Shown: piece by piece, positions 1-7,577 of the stretch | Layout of the letters: every line of letters starts with the position of its first letter | How positions within the stretch are numbered: position 1 is the first letter of the stretch | Origin: Candidatus Saccharimonadota bacterium | Lineage (GTDB): Bacteria > Patescibacteriota > Saccharimonadia > Saccharimonadales > Saccharimonadaceae | Assembly: GCA_905372275.1 (NCBI GenBank) | Contig: CAJPON010000013.1 | Location: 1-21,265 of the forward strand | Length of the DNA stretch: 21,265 bases | Reading direction: 5' to 3' | Notes under the pieces: generated by a model | Databases searched by the model: none | What the model was told of the DNA's origin: nothing | Seen by the model: the letters and a program-made list of their open reading frames with translations, nothing else | Program-made: the position numbers and the translations under genes

Positions 1-71
1 CGAACCCTGGGTACGATTGCTCGCACACACGCGTTCCAGGCGTGCACCTTCAACCACTCGGTCACCTCTCC
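1..71 (-). tRNA. tRNA-Ser(GGA), 3' end cut by the window edge
   Basis: Read on the minus strand from base 71, the sequence starts GGAGAGGTGACCGAGTGG, a class II (serine-type) tRNA acceptor stem and D-arm. The anticodon stem CACGC/GCGTG encloses loop CTGGAAC, giving anticodon GGA (plus-strand bases 35-37), which reads UCC/UCU codons. A long variable arm and the beginning of the T-arm (GGGTTCG) follow before the window ends. The 3' acceptor strand is outside the window. It closely resembles the complete tRNA-Ser at 13472-13559, with the same first nine bases. Confidence 0.93.
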
Positions 72-81
72 TTCGCTTACA

Positions 82-90
82 ATTCTACCA
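82..90 (-). promoter_or_regulatory. Extended -10 promoter of tRNA-Ser(GGA)
   Basis: On the minus strand TGG-TAGAAT ends 10 bases before the tRNA 5' end, so transcription would start 3-4 bases ahead of the mature tRNA. The match is to the extended -10 consensus TGnTATAAT. I see no convincing -35. Confidence 0.5.
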
Positions 91-170
91 GAAAACGCCA
101 GAAATATGAATTGCGTTTCACTCTGTGCCTGACTAATTAAAAATGTGGTATTTTACACAATCTTCATCGG

Positions 171-200
171 TTGATTTATTAAACGTCACTTGTCTATAAT
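171..200 (+). promoter_or_regulatory. Promoter of the MacB-type ABC operon (leaderless-type)
   Basis: TTGATT at 171-176 and TATAAT at 195-200 are separated by 18 bases. The -10 ends 8 bases before the ATG at 209, so the predicted transcription start falls on or within about two bases of the start codon. No Shine-Dalgarno site could fit in such a transcript. Confidence 0.65.
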
Positions 201-208
201 AGATTAAT

Positions 209-1102
209 ATGACAGCGCGAAAGACAGCAAGGCCGATAATTCAACTTAAAAAACTTACAAAAATATACGGTATAGGTGACGCGGCGCACGATGCGCTCGA
301 TGAAATTGATCTGACCATCCGCGAGGGCGAGTTCATCGCCGTGATGGGGCCGTCCGGCTGCGGCAAGACGACTTTGCTTAATATCATTGGTTTTTTGGAT
401 CGGCCTGACCAGGGCGAATATCTGTTTGAGGAGCACTCGACCGCTCGCCTATCAGAACGACAGTACGCCAAAATTCGTTCTAACAAGATTGGTATCGTTT
501 TTCAGAGCTTTAATTTGATTAATCGCTTGACGGTGCTGGAAAATGTTGCTTTGCCGCTGATTTACAAAGGTGTACCGCGCGTCAAGCGTCTGGAAATGGC
601 TAGTAGCATTCTAAAGTCGTTCCATTTGCAGGAGCGCGAATATTACATGCCGTGGCAGCTATCGGGCGGCCAGATGCAGCGCGTGGCGATTGCGCGGGCT
701 TTAGTTAATAAACCGAGCATTATCTTAGCTGATGAACCGACCGGCAACCTTGATAGCCGCTCTAGCCACGTTATTATGGAGGAACTGGCTAACTTGCACA
801 AAAAAGGCAACACTATCGTCATGGTGACTCACAACCCGAATCTGACTAGCTATGCTAGCCGTGTGATTAACATGCTTGACGGCAAGGTTGCTAGCGACCG
901 TCGCGTGACGGTTGAGGCGCATACCGAATCAAAGGAAGTAGCAATCCCGCTGCACAAATCAGACGCTTCTAAAGACAAGAATGACGCAGATACTAAGGAT
1001 ACCAAGAATAAGGACACCAAAAAAGCCAAAGAAGAAACAAAAGAAGCTACCAAAGATAAGCCTAAAAAGACAGCCAAAAAGAGCGAGGACGACGAAAAAT
1101 GA
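209..1102 (+). CDS. ABC transporter ATP-binding protein, MacB/LolD/FtsE type, with a Lys-rich tail
   Basis: This is the cytoplasmic ATPase of an ABC exporter of the COG1136 type. Visible motifs are Walker A GPSGCGKT (residues 47-54), Q-loop Gln99, signature LSGGQ (151-155), Walker B IILADEP (171-177) and switch His208. The family core is about 225-235 residues; here it is followed by roughly 50 residues made almost only of Lys, Asp, Glu, Thr, Ala and Ser (about 248-297), with no globular character. The next gene, a MacB-like permease, overlaps by 4 bases (ATGA), so the two form one translationally coupled operon. Family knowledge points to export of a peptide, lipid or drug, or mechanotransmission; the substrate cannot be read from the sequence. 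The start at 209 fits the promoter, whose predicted transcript begins almost at this ATG. Confidence 0.93.
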   Translation: MTARKTARPIIQLKKLTKIYGIGDAAHDALDEIDLTIREGEFIAVMGPSGCGKTTLLNIIGFLDRPDQGEYLFEEHSTARLSERQYAKIRSNKIGIVFQSFNLINRLTVLENVALPLIYKGVPRVKRLEMASSILKSFHLQEREYYMPWQLSGGQMQRVAIARALVNKPSIILADEPTGNLDSRSSHVIMEELANLHKKGNTIVMVTHNPNLTSYASRVINMLDGKVASDRRVTVEAHTESKEVAIPLHKSDASKDKNDADTKDTKNKDTKKAKEETKEATKDKPKKTAKKSEDDEK

Positions 1103-2328
1103 GGTTAATGACAGTTGAACACATCACCGATGCTTATCAAACATTGCGGCGCAGCCGCGCGCGTACGGTGCTGACGGCGCTGGGTATTGCTATCGGCGTG
1201 GCTAGCGTGACGTGTATTTTGGCGATTAGCGACGGTGCTCGCGGAATGATTTCTAACCAAGTTAATACCTATGACGGCAAGCTAATGATCGTCCGTCCGG
1301 GCGCGCAGACGCGCGATTTGAACGCCTATCTCAATCCAGCCGGACAGCAGTTATTTGGTACTAGCTCGTTGACCGAGGCTGATATCGAGGCCGCTAAGTC
1401 AATTGACGGTATTGACGCGGTGGTGCCGCTAATGATTTTGAATGCTACCGCTAAAACCTCTCGAGCTGAGGCGGCTAATAATGTTGTACTTTCTACTACT
1501 CCTGCGTTTATCAAGACGGCAGATATCAAAATGAACGCCGGCCAGTTCCTCGGCGAAGAAACTGACGATTCGGCAGTGGTGATCGGCAGCGAACTATCAA
1601 CTAAACTATTTAATACTGATCGGTCGGTCGGTCAGATGTTTACTATGTACGGCCAACAATTCACAGTTATAGGTGTTGTCAAGGCTGGCGCTAACCCGGT
1701 TAACTATAATACTGTCGATTATGGTAATGCGATTTTTGTCTCTTATAATCAAGGTAAATTGCTGCACAAAGGCAGTACGCAAATTCAACAAATTAACGTT
1801 CTGGCAAAGGACAAGGATAATGTCTCGGCTGTTAAAGATAAATTGAAAGAGAAAATCCTCAAACAACACTTAGGCGAGGCCAACTTTACTATTCTAAGTG
1901 GCACTGATATTGGCCGGCCGACTGGCGAATTGTTTAGTGCCTTAACAGCGGTGATGGCGGCTATTGCAGCGATTTCGCTGGTAGTGGGCGGCGTTGGTAT
2001 CATGAATATCATGCTGGTTGGCGTGGCTGAGCGCACCCGCGAAATTGGTATCCGCAAAGCAGTTGGCGCTAGCCAGCGGACAATTATCGGGCAATTTTTA
2101 GTCGAGTCGCTGATGATTAGCCTGCTGGGCGGCACTTGTGGTTATCTGGTTGGTTGTTTGTTAGCTGTGATTATTAGTTCGCAAATGAGCTTTGGGCCGA
2201 CAATGACCTGGTCAACGGCGATTGCAGCGTTGTTGATGGCAGTTGGTTCTGGCGTAATCTTCGGTACTTACCCTGCCCTGAAAGCGGCGCGCAAGAATAC
2301 TATTGAATCGCTGCGGCAATACCACTAG
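1099..2328 (+). CDS. ABC transporter permease, MacB/FtsX family
   Basis: This 409-residue membrane partner of the preceding ATPase has the MacB/FtsX layout. A first transmembrane helix lies at about 23-43 after the motif RSRARTVLTALGIAIGV. A large extracytoplasmic domain (MacB_PCD-like, about 45-275) follows, then an FtsX domain with three more helices at about 280-308, 331-358 and 372-392. The stretch GVGIMNIMLVGVAERTREIG and the adjacent IRKAVGA are typical of MacB and related permeases and form the coupling region to the ATPase. The ATG at 1099 overlaps the ATPase stop by 4 bases; ATG at 1108 is an alternative start, with GAGG at 1101-1104 too close to serve it well. Substrate unknown. A bidirectional terminator follows. 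Confidence 0.92.
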   Translation: MRLMTVEHITDAYQTLRRSRARTVLTALGIAIGVASVTCILAISDGARGMISNQVNTYDGKLMIVRPGAQTRDLNAYLNPAGQQLFGTSSLTEADIEAAKSIDGIDAVVPLMILNATAKTSRAEAANNVVLSTTPAFIKTADIKMNAGQFLGEETDDSAVVIGSELSTKLFNTDRSVGQMFTMYGQQFTVIGVVKAGANPVNYNTVDYGNAIFVSYNQGKLLHKGSTQIQQINVLAKDKDNVSAVKDKLKEKILKQHLGEANFTILSGTDIGRPTGELFSALTAVMAAIAAISLVVGGVGIMNIMLVGVAERTREIGIRKAVGASQRTIIGQFLVESLMISLLGGTCGYLVGCLLAVIISSQMSFGPTMTWSTAIAALLMAVGSGVIFGTYPALKAARKNTIESLRQYH

Positions 2329-2354
2329 AGTCCGAATTTCTACCGATAGACGAT

Positions 2355-2392
2355 AAATAAAATAGACAGCGCTTATTCTGTCTATTTTATTT
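2355..2392. terminator. Bidirectional intrinsic terminator between the macB-like operon and the PGI/PMI gene
   Basis: A perfect 15-bp inverted repeat (arms 2355-2369 and 2378-2392, core AATAGACAG/CTGTCTATT) has an 8-base loop. The outer part of each arm is A-rich on one side and T-rich on the other, so a U-tract is produced in both directions. It sits between two convergent genes. Confidence 0.85.
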
Positions 2393-2412
2393 TTACTTAT
2401 CTCCACGCGCGT

Positions 2413-3456
2413 TTATTTTTCGAGGGCTTTTTTGAACTTTTCAATCAAATTAACCTGGGTCGGGTCGACATTATTGAGAATTGCCACGTAAATACTGGCA
2501 AAATCTGCTAAAATACAACCCCATAGCATTTGCTGCAGCGGTGTTTTGCCTGCGAGCGGTACTACGTTTGATTTCGGGCGTTTGCCAGATAGCATCTGAT
2601 CGCTGAGCGAGAAGCGTTTGAGGATGCGCGGGTGCTCAAGATCGCTTAGCAAATCAAATACCGCGAAAGGCTTCTCGACCGGGTGGCTAGTCCAGCCAAT
2701 AAATTCGTTGTGGCTGAATTCTGGCAAATAGTTGCAGAATGCAACGTTTTTAGCATTTTCGTTCCAACTAATTTTCCACTTATAAGCTAGCGGCGCCATC
2801 AAACTACCGCCGTAGAAAACTGGCGTTTTGCCGACAGCGATTAAGGCTAGCTGCTTGGCATAGTTTTGCTTGGTCGGCACATCTTTGGCCCAGAGCGCGC
2901 TTTCCTTCTCTAGCCAAGCGCTAGCAGCTGCTAGTTCGTCAATGTAGGTGCGGTCAATCAACTTGAAAGCATTAAGCACCTCAAATAGCGCTCGCAGCGA
3001 ATAAATTACGGCCATGCGCGGCTGGCAATCTTTGGGAATGAGTGCTGATAAGATATGTTCTCGTTGAGCAATCTCGTTAAGCTCTCCGCCAGTAGCAATG
3101 ATAGCAATTTGGCAGCCGTGTTCAATCGCCTGCTTGAGGCATGATAGAGTTTCCTCGGTGTTGCCAGAGTGGCTGCTAGCGATAACTAAGGTATTGTGAT
3201 CGGCGTAATGCGGCAAACCGTAGTCCTTGACGACGTTGAACGGAATTGATAGCGTGTCGTTGAGTAGCGACTTAGCGAGGTCGGCCGCTAGCGCCGAGCC
3301 GCCCATGCCAGCGACGATGATGTTGCGCAGTTCGCGGCCGTCGTGCTCGGCATCGCGCAGTTGGCAGTCAAAATTTGCCTGTTGATAAAGTTTAGCCGCA
3401 ACTTCGAGAGCGCCCCCGTTGTCTCTTTGCTTCAAAATATTAGAGTCATCTAGCAT
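2413..3456 (-). CDS. Bifunctional phosphoglucose/phosphomannose isomerase (SIS domain)
   Basis: The 347-residue protein matches the two-SIS-domain PGI/PMI family known from archaea and many bacteria, rather than the classical large PGI. These cytoplasmic enzymes interconvert glucose-6-phosphate or mannose-6-phosphate with fructose-6-phosphate, linking glycolysis and sugar-nucleotide supply. Visible are the first SIS motif GMGGS (50-54), the sugar-phosphate binding loop SSHSGNTEE (94-102), and a segment with LPEFSHNEFIGW near residue 245, where the family has its catalytic Glu. The length is typical. The start is supported by a good ribosome binding site (minus-strand AGAAAGGTGAT) 6 bases upstream. 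The gene diverges from the small gene at 3546 and converges on the terminator at 2355-2392. Confidence 0.9.
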   Translation of the reverse strand: MLDDSNILKQRDNGGALEVAAKLYQQANFDCQLRDAEHDGRELRNIIVAGMGGSALAADLAKSLLNDTLSIPFNVVKDYGLPHYADHNTLVIASSHSGNTEETLSCLKQAIEHGCQIAIIATGGELNEIAQREHILSALIPKDCQPRMAVIYSLRALFEVLNAFKLIDRTYIDELAAASAWLEKESALWAKDVPTKQNYAKQLALIAVGKTPVFYGGSLMAPLAYKWKISWNENAKNVAFCNYLPEFSHNEFIGWTSHPVEKPFAVFDLLSDLEHPRILKRFSLSDQMLSGKRPKSNVVPLAGKTPLQQMLWGCILADFASIYVAILNNVDPTQVNLIEKFKKALEK

Positions 3457-3500
3457 GTAAAATCACCTTTCTCTTGCGATATTTCCTATAACTATGATAC

Positions 3501-3510
3501 AGTATATACT
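3501..3510. promoter_or_regulatory. Palindromic -10 element shared by divergent promoters
   Basis: AGTATATACT is a perfect palindrome that reads TATACT on both strands. It lies in the 89-base gap between the PGI/PMI gene (minus) and the gene at 3546 (plus), so it can act as -10 box both ways, giving leaders of about 30-40 bases. Both genes have Shine-Dalgarno sites, as such leaders would need. No clear -35 hexamers. Confidence 0.45.
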
Positions 3511-3545
3511 AAATAAAGCATAAAAGTAATGAAGAGGGTGGGCAC

Positions 3546-4007
3546 ATGGATATAAAACCGCAGACAACGCAGCCAATTAGCGATGATCAAGATCTCGCTA
3601 AGGTTTTGGCTGGCGTAAGTAACGGCGCGAGCGCAACGAGCGCACAACCAGCAGCACAATTGCCGCCGCTGCCTGATTTGCCGCCAGAGCCAGCGCCGGA
3701 GCCAGAACCAGTGGCACAGCCAAAGCCAGCTAAAACGTCAAACACAGTTGTGCCAGCAGTCAACAGTGATCTTGATAGCGTCAAGAACGAAGCTATCAAA
3801 GAGCTTCGACCGCTGGTTGACAAGCTCAACATCTCTGCCGAAGAAAAATTTGACACTTATTTACTATTGATCCGCTCGACGGACGACAAAACCTTGATTG
3901 CGCCGGCGCATGAGGCCGCCAAAAATATTGCTGATGAATCTCGCCGCGCTCAGGCTTTGCTTGATGTCATTAAAGAGATTGATTTCTTATCAAACCCGCA
4001 GCCGTAA
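3546..4007 (+). CDS. Conserved-looking small protein with a Pro-rich linker, function unknown
   Basis: This 153-residue protein is one I do not recognise. It has no signal peptide and no transmembrane segment, so it is probably cytoplasmic. Residues 1-35 are polar and low-complexity (Gln, Ser, Thr, Ala). Residues about 36-63 are a Pro/Glu/Ala linker (PPLPDLPPEPAPEPEPVA). Residues about 70-150 look like a compact helical domain, with segments such as DKLNISAEEKFDTYLLLIRS and ESRRAQALLDVIKEI. The ribosome binding site AGAGGGTG (3533-3540) lies 5 bases before the ATG. Codon use resembles the neighbours, so I take it as real. It is transcribed away from the PGI/PMI gene and followed by a strong inverted repeat. 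Confidence 0.75.
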   Translation: MDIKPQTTQPISDDQDLAKVLAGVSNGASATSAQPAAQLPPLPDLPPEPAPEPEPVAQPKPAKTSNTVVPAVNSDLDSVKNEAIKELRPLVDKLNISAEEKFDTYLLLIRSTDDKTLIAPAHEAAKNIADESRRAQALLDVIKEIDFLSNPQP

Positions 4008-4031
4008 TAGATTTTCTCTGTTAATCACGCG

Positions 4032-4066
4032 ATAACACCTCCGTAAGCCCTCCTCGGAGGTGTTAT
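4032..4066. promoter_or_regulatory. 12-bp perfect inverted repeat overlapping the femAB-like promoter
   Basis: Arms ATAACACCTCCG (4032-4043) and CGGAGGTGTTAT (4055-4066) are perfectly complementary around an 11-base loop. The right arm covers the extended TG and the first three bases of the -10 box at 4064-4069. There is no U-tract after it, so it is an imperfect candidate for a terminator of the gene ending at 4007. It could equally be an operator for the gene at 4076. Confidence 0.6.
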
Positions 4067-4069
4067 ACT
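4061..4069 (+). promoter_or_regulatory. Extended -10 promoter of femAB-like gene 1 (leaderless-type)
   Basis: TGT-TATACT ends 6 bases before the ATG at 4076, so the predicted transcription start coincides with the start codon. No Shine-Dalgarno site is present within such a transcript. Confidence 0.6.
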
Positions 4070-4075
4070 ATAGTT

Positions 4076-5107
4076 ATGACTATTCGTTTTGCAACTGATG
4101 ATGAAATCAACCGCTGGGATGATCTGGTGGTTCATAATAGCGACCGCGGCAATATGCTGCAAGGGTCGGTCTTTTTGAATTTGAAACGGCTAGCTAACTG
4201 GCGGCCGCGTTTTATTATCTGTGGCGAGTTAGCAATTGGTGCTATCGAAAAGTATATTCCCCTGTTCGGCAAAGTGTGGTATATCCCGAAAGGTCCGGGC
4301 GTAGCAACCGCTAGCGAGTTAGCTTCGGTAGTGCCGATATTGCGCGATTTTGCTCGACAGCAAGGCGTTTTTACTATCAAAATTGAGCCGGAATTACTGC
4401 GTGGCACCGATATTTCTGCGATTGAACTATTGCCTACTCGGCCGATTCAATACAATGCCTCGACCGTGGTAGTTGATTTACATAGCGATATTGATACAAT
4501 CCTTAAGGATCTGCCGCAAAAGGGCCGCCACGCTATCCGCCGCGCTGATCGCGACGGTGTTATCATCAAGCGGGTGCCGGTCAATGATGAAACTTGCCAG
4601 GCGATGTATGATTTGTTCAAAGAAACGGCCGATGGCGCTGGCTTTACGATCCGTTCGCCGCAATACTACCGTGAATTCTATCAGCGATACATCGACGCTA
4701 ACCAAGGCCAGTTATTTTTCGCCTATTATCAAGATCAGCTGGTGGCTGGTGCCTTTGCGGTGATTCTGGGTACTAAAAGTACTTACAAAGACGGCGCTTC
4801 GGTTCGCAAACGTACGGCCTACGGCGCTAGCCACCGCTTGCAGTGGGAAGTAATCAAATGGGCTAAAGAGCATGGCTCGCTCGAACACGACCTCTGTGGT
4901 ACGCCAGCTTCTGACGAAATGAGTAACCCAAACCATCCGCGCTATGGTCTGGGGCGCTTCAAAACTAGCTTCAATAAGCATATCACTGACTATATTGGCG
5001 CTTTCGAGATTCCAGTTTCGCCTATTAAGTCGCGGCTTTGGAGCAGATATATCGAACGATTAGTGCGCCGATTATACTTCGCCCGGCATCATGAATCATA
5101 CTATTAG
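4076..5107 (+). CDS. FemAB-type peptidoglycan bridge aminoacyltransferase 1
   Basis: The 343-residue protein belongs to the FemABX/MurM superfamily (COG2348, tandem GNAT-like folds). These enzymes take amino acids from aminoacyl-tRNA and attach them to the stem peptide of lipid-linked peptidoglycan precursors at the inner face of the membrane. The diagnostic basic helix GRHAIRRADRDG follows the first GNAT half. The second half has FFAYYQDQLVAGAFAVILG, then a stretch ending LQWEVIKWAKEHG, the typical pattern of these enzymes. The C-terminus FKTSFNKHITDYIGAFEIPV matches the end of the fold. There is no signal peptide. It is paralogous to the protein at 8157-9143 and sits beside a MurE-like ligase, which supports a cell wall role. 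Which amino acid is transferred cannot be read from the sequence. Confidence 0.88.
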   Translation: MTIRFATDDEINRWDDLVVHNSDRGNMLQGSVFLNLKRLANWRPRFIICGELAIGAIEKYIPLFGKVWYIPKGPGVATASELASVVPILRDFARQQGVFTIKIEPELLRGTDISAIELLPTRPIQYNASTVVVDLHSDIDTILKDLPQKGRHAIRRADRDGVIIKRVPVNDETCQAMYDLFKETADGAGFTIRSPQYYREFYQRYIDANQGQLFFAYYQDQLVAGAFAVILGTKSTYKDGASVRKRTAYGASHRLQWEVIKWAKEHGSLEHDLCGTPASDEMSNPNHPRYGLGRFKTSFNKHITDYIGAFEIPVSPIKSRLWSRYIERLVRRLYFARHHESYY

Positions 5108-5140
5108 GCCACTTAGAAGCATTCTCAGCCCTAATCGTCG

Positions 5141-6433
5141 CTACTTAGCTTTAATATTCAAAATTGCTTGCCGCACTGTTTCGATTTCGTTCCAAGGGTG
5201 AGCTCCGTCGGCGCGTTCAATAGTTTTTTCGTGTCCTTTACCTAGGAATATAACAGTATCTTTCGAGCTGGACACTCGCGAGACGGCGAAATTAACGGCC
5301 GCAGTGCGGTCTGATATTAGGAAGAGGTTTTTTTCGCGTTTTTTGCCAGCTTTTTCAGCACCCGAGGCGATTTGCGATAGGATGGCATTGCCATCGATAT
5401 CGCGATCGTCTTCCTCGGTTAAGACAATCTCATCGGCGTATTTGCCAGCGATTTCGCCCTGAATGGCGCGTTTAGCTTCGTCGCGGCGGCCAGCCGAGCC
5501 GAACAATACCACTAGCTTGCCTTTTGTTGTATTTCTAACATCACTCAACAATCGTTCGAACGAGTCTGGCGTGTGTGCGAAATCAACAATCGCCGAGAAC
5601 GGCTGTCCAGCGTCGACCACTGTCATGCGGCCTTCTACGCCTGCCAGAGCGGCAATTCCGCGCTCAATTTGGGTTTTGGTTAAGCCAACCTCGCGGCCAA
5701 CGGCTGCCGCTGCTAGGCTATTATAAACATTGAACTCGCCTGGGATATTGACATGAATATGGTAAGAATCGCCATCAATTAATGCTATGTAATCACTGCC
5801 GTGGGCGCTCAAATTGATATCTTGCGCCCGCCAATCGCCAGATTTGAGGCCGTAGCTGACCGATTGTTTGACGGCTTGGCGGAAAGTTGCAGCAGACGGG
5901 TCGTCGGCGTTAATGATACCGACGCGGCTGGCTAGTTTAAATAGTTTGGTCTTAGCAGCTAAATAGCGCTCAAAAGTTCTGTGATAGTCGAGGTGTTCGT
6001 GCGTAACGTTAGTCATGACGGCGATCTCGATTGGTACGCCAAAGGTACGGTGCTGGGCTAGCGCGTGGCTAGTCACTTCCAAAACTACCCATTCGACATT
6101 TTGTTTCTTGAATTCCGCTAATCGTTTTTGTAGTAGCGGCGCTGAAACTGTTGTCATATGAGCAACTTGCGGCGTAATATCATTGCCGACACCGTAAGCG
6201 ACAGTAGTCATCAACCCTGCTTTGAGGCCAGCTTCGGTTAGCATTTTGTGGATCATGAAGCAGGTCGAGGTTTTGCCATTGGTGCCAGTCACGCCGATGA
6301 CGCGCATATTGTGCGCTGGATAACCAGCTTTGGTAGCAGCGGCAGTAGCTGTCAATAGATGATAAGTTGGCTCAATTGATTGGTATAAACTAGCGGGAAT
6401 GGCCTTTTTCAAAGTTTTCTTGAGTGAATTCAT
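5141..6433 (-). CDS. MurE-like Mur ligase lacking the N-terminal domain
   Basis: The 430-residue protein is closest to MurE, the ATP-dependent ligase that adds the third amino acid to UDP-MurNAc-L-Ala-D-Glu. Visible are the P-loop GTNGKT (50-55), TSHALAQHR (121-129), HEHLDYH (145-151), the carbamylated-lysine region AAKTKLF (Lys161), DFAHTPDS (284-291) and GKGHE (398-402). In usual MurE of about 480-500 residues the P-loop is near residue 110, so the N-terminal domain that holds the UDP end of the substrate is absent. The site that reads DNPR in diaminopimelate-adding MurE is EEDDRDID (340-347), so the amino acid added is not predictable. Only about 40 residues precede the P-loop region, and the promoter places the transcript start at this ATG, so a longer N-terminus is unlikely. 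It converges on the femAB-like gene with a 33-base gap. Confidence 0.85.
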   Translation of the reverse strand: MNSLKKTLKKAIPASLYQSIEPTYHLLTATAAATKAGYPAHNMRVIGVTGTNGKTSTCFMIHKMLTEAGLKAGLMTTVAYGVGNDITPQVAHMTTVSAPLLQKRLAEFKKQNVEWVVLEVTSHALAQHRTFGVPIEIAVMTNVTHEHLDYHRTFERYLAAKTKLFKLASRVGIINADDPSAATFRQAVKQSVSYGLKSGDWRAQDINLSAHGSDYIALIDGDSYHIHVNIPGEFNVYNSLAAAAVGREVGLTKTQIERGIAALAGVEGRMTVVDAGQPFSAIVDFAHTPDSFERLLSDVRNTTKGKLVVLFGSAGRRDEAKRAIQGEIAGKYADEIVLTEEDDRDIDGNAILSQIASGAEKAGKKREKNLFLISDRTAAVNFAVSRVSSSKDTVIFLGKGHEKTIERADGAHPWNEIETVRQAILNIKAK

Positions 6434-6439
6434 ACCGAT

Positions 6440-6448
6440 ATTATAGCA
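6440..6448 (-). promoter_or_regulatory. Extended -10 promoter of the murE-like gene (leaderless-type)
   Basis: On the minus strand TGC-TATAAT, a perfect extended -10, ends 6 bases before the ATG at 6433. The whole murE-tsaD divergent gap is 46 bases, so this promoter lies back-to-back with that of tsaD and its -35 zone overlaps the tsaD -10. Confidence 0.7.
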
Positions 6449-6463
6449 TCGACCTCTTGGCGG

Positions 6464-6472
6464 TGGTACAAT
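6464..6472 (+). promoter_or_regulatory. Extended -10 promoter of tsaD (leaderless-type)
   Basis: TGG-TACAAT ends 7 bases before the ATG at 6480. The two divergent promoters share a space of only about 20 bases, so RNA polymerase binding at one probably excludes the other. Confidence 0.6.
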
Positions 6473-6479
6473 TAAGTAG

Positions 6480-7577
6480 ATGAAGGTTTTGGGAATTGAA
6501 TCAAGCTGCGATGAAACCGCGGCAGCTATAGTTGAGGACGGTTTTCGGATGTTGTCAAATGTGGTGCAATCGCAAATTGATATTCACGCGCATTTTGGCG
6601 GCGTGGTGCCTGAAATTGCGGCGCGCAGCCACATCGAGGCTATCGGCCCAGTCGTCGACGAAGCTCTCGCCCGAGCAAACTGTACTTGGGACGAAATTGA
6701 TGCTATCGCCGTGACCTACGCGCCAGGTTTAATTGGTTCGCTGCTAATTGGCTCGCTAGCAGCGCGAACGTTAGCAATTTTACATCGCAAACCGCTCTAC
6801 CCGGTGCATCACGTCGAGGGACATGTCTACGCCAATTTTATTACCGAGCAAGCACCCGGGCCTGTTCAGCTTGCCTTGCCGAAATCTCAGCCGCGCTTTC
6901 CTCTTTTGGCCTTGATTGTTTCTGGTGGACACACGCAGTTGGTGCTCTTTCGCGACCACGGTGATTATCAACTGCTGGGGCAAACTCAAGATGACGCTGT
7001 CGGCGAAGCTTTTGACAAGGTGGCCAAAATTCTCGGCCTGCCCTACCCTGGCGGCCCGTCGATTGCGCGCGCGGCTGAGTCGGGTAATCCTGATAGATAC
7101 CATTTACCCAAAGCTAAGCTCGATAATCCGTACAATTTTTCGTTCTCAGGCCTCAAGACAGCCGTTCTAAGGGCTGTACAGCGCGAAGTAGGCAAAGACT
7201 TCACTTTTCCATCGCACGAGCTCCCAAGGCTTGTCACGAGCTCGCAGCAGCACGATTTTGCAGCTAGCTTCCAGAAAGTAGCAGTCGAAACGCTAGTTGA
7301 GCGTACCTTGCGTGCTTTTCAGGACTTTCGACCGCAATCAGTGGTAATTGCTGGCGGCGTGGCTGCCAACCAAGAATTGCGCCGCCAACTGCGCCAAAAA
7401 TTGCCGATTAACATTGAGTACGCGCCGATTCAGCTGTGTACTGATAATGCGGCAATGATTGCGGCGCTAGGCTATCAGCAAGCTCGACTGAGTACTCCAG
7501 CCGATCCGTACACTCTCGAGGTAATCCCTAGCCTATCAATGGTCAAAACTGCCTGGAACAAGACCGGAGCGTTGTAA
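6480..7577 (+). CDS. tsaD: tRNA N6-adenosine threonylcarbamoyltransferase TsaD
   Basis: TsaD (Kae1/YgjD) transfers the threonylcarbamoyl group from threonylcarbamoyl-AMP to A37 of tRNAs reading ANN codons. The 365-residue protein starts MKVLGIESSCDETAAAIVED, the family hallmark. It has the metal-binding pair His111 and His115 in HHVEGH, the ATP-site loop IVSGGHTQL (147-155), the LPYPGGP segment (187-193), IAGGVAAN (290-297) and the metal-binding Asp322 in CTDNAAM. Full length with no missing motif. The tsaC/sua5 gene begins at the base right after the tsaD stop, so two steps of t6A synthesis are made from one transcript. TsaB and TsaE are not in this window. Confidence 0.97.
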   Translation: MKVLGIESSCDETAAAIVEDGFRMLSNVVQSQIDIHAHFGGVVPEIAARSHIEAIGPVVDEALARANCTWDEIDAIAVTYAPGLIGSLLIGSLAARTLAILHRKPLYPVHHVEGHVYANFITEQAPGPVQLALPKSQPRFPLLALIVSGGHTQLVLFRDHGDYQLLGQTQDDAVGEAFDKVAKILGLPYPGGPSIARAAESGNPDRYHLPKAKLDNPYNFSFSGLKTAVLRAVQREVGKDFTFPSHELPRLVTSSQQHDFAASFQKVAVETLVERTLRAFQDFRPQSVVIAGGVAANQELRRQLRQKLPINIEYAPIQLCTDNAAMIAALGYQQARLSTPADPYTLEVIPSLSMVKTAWNKTGAL

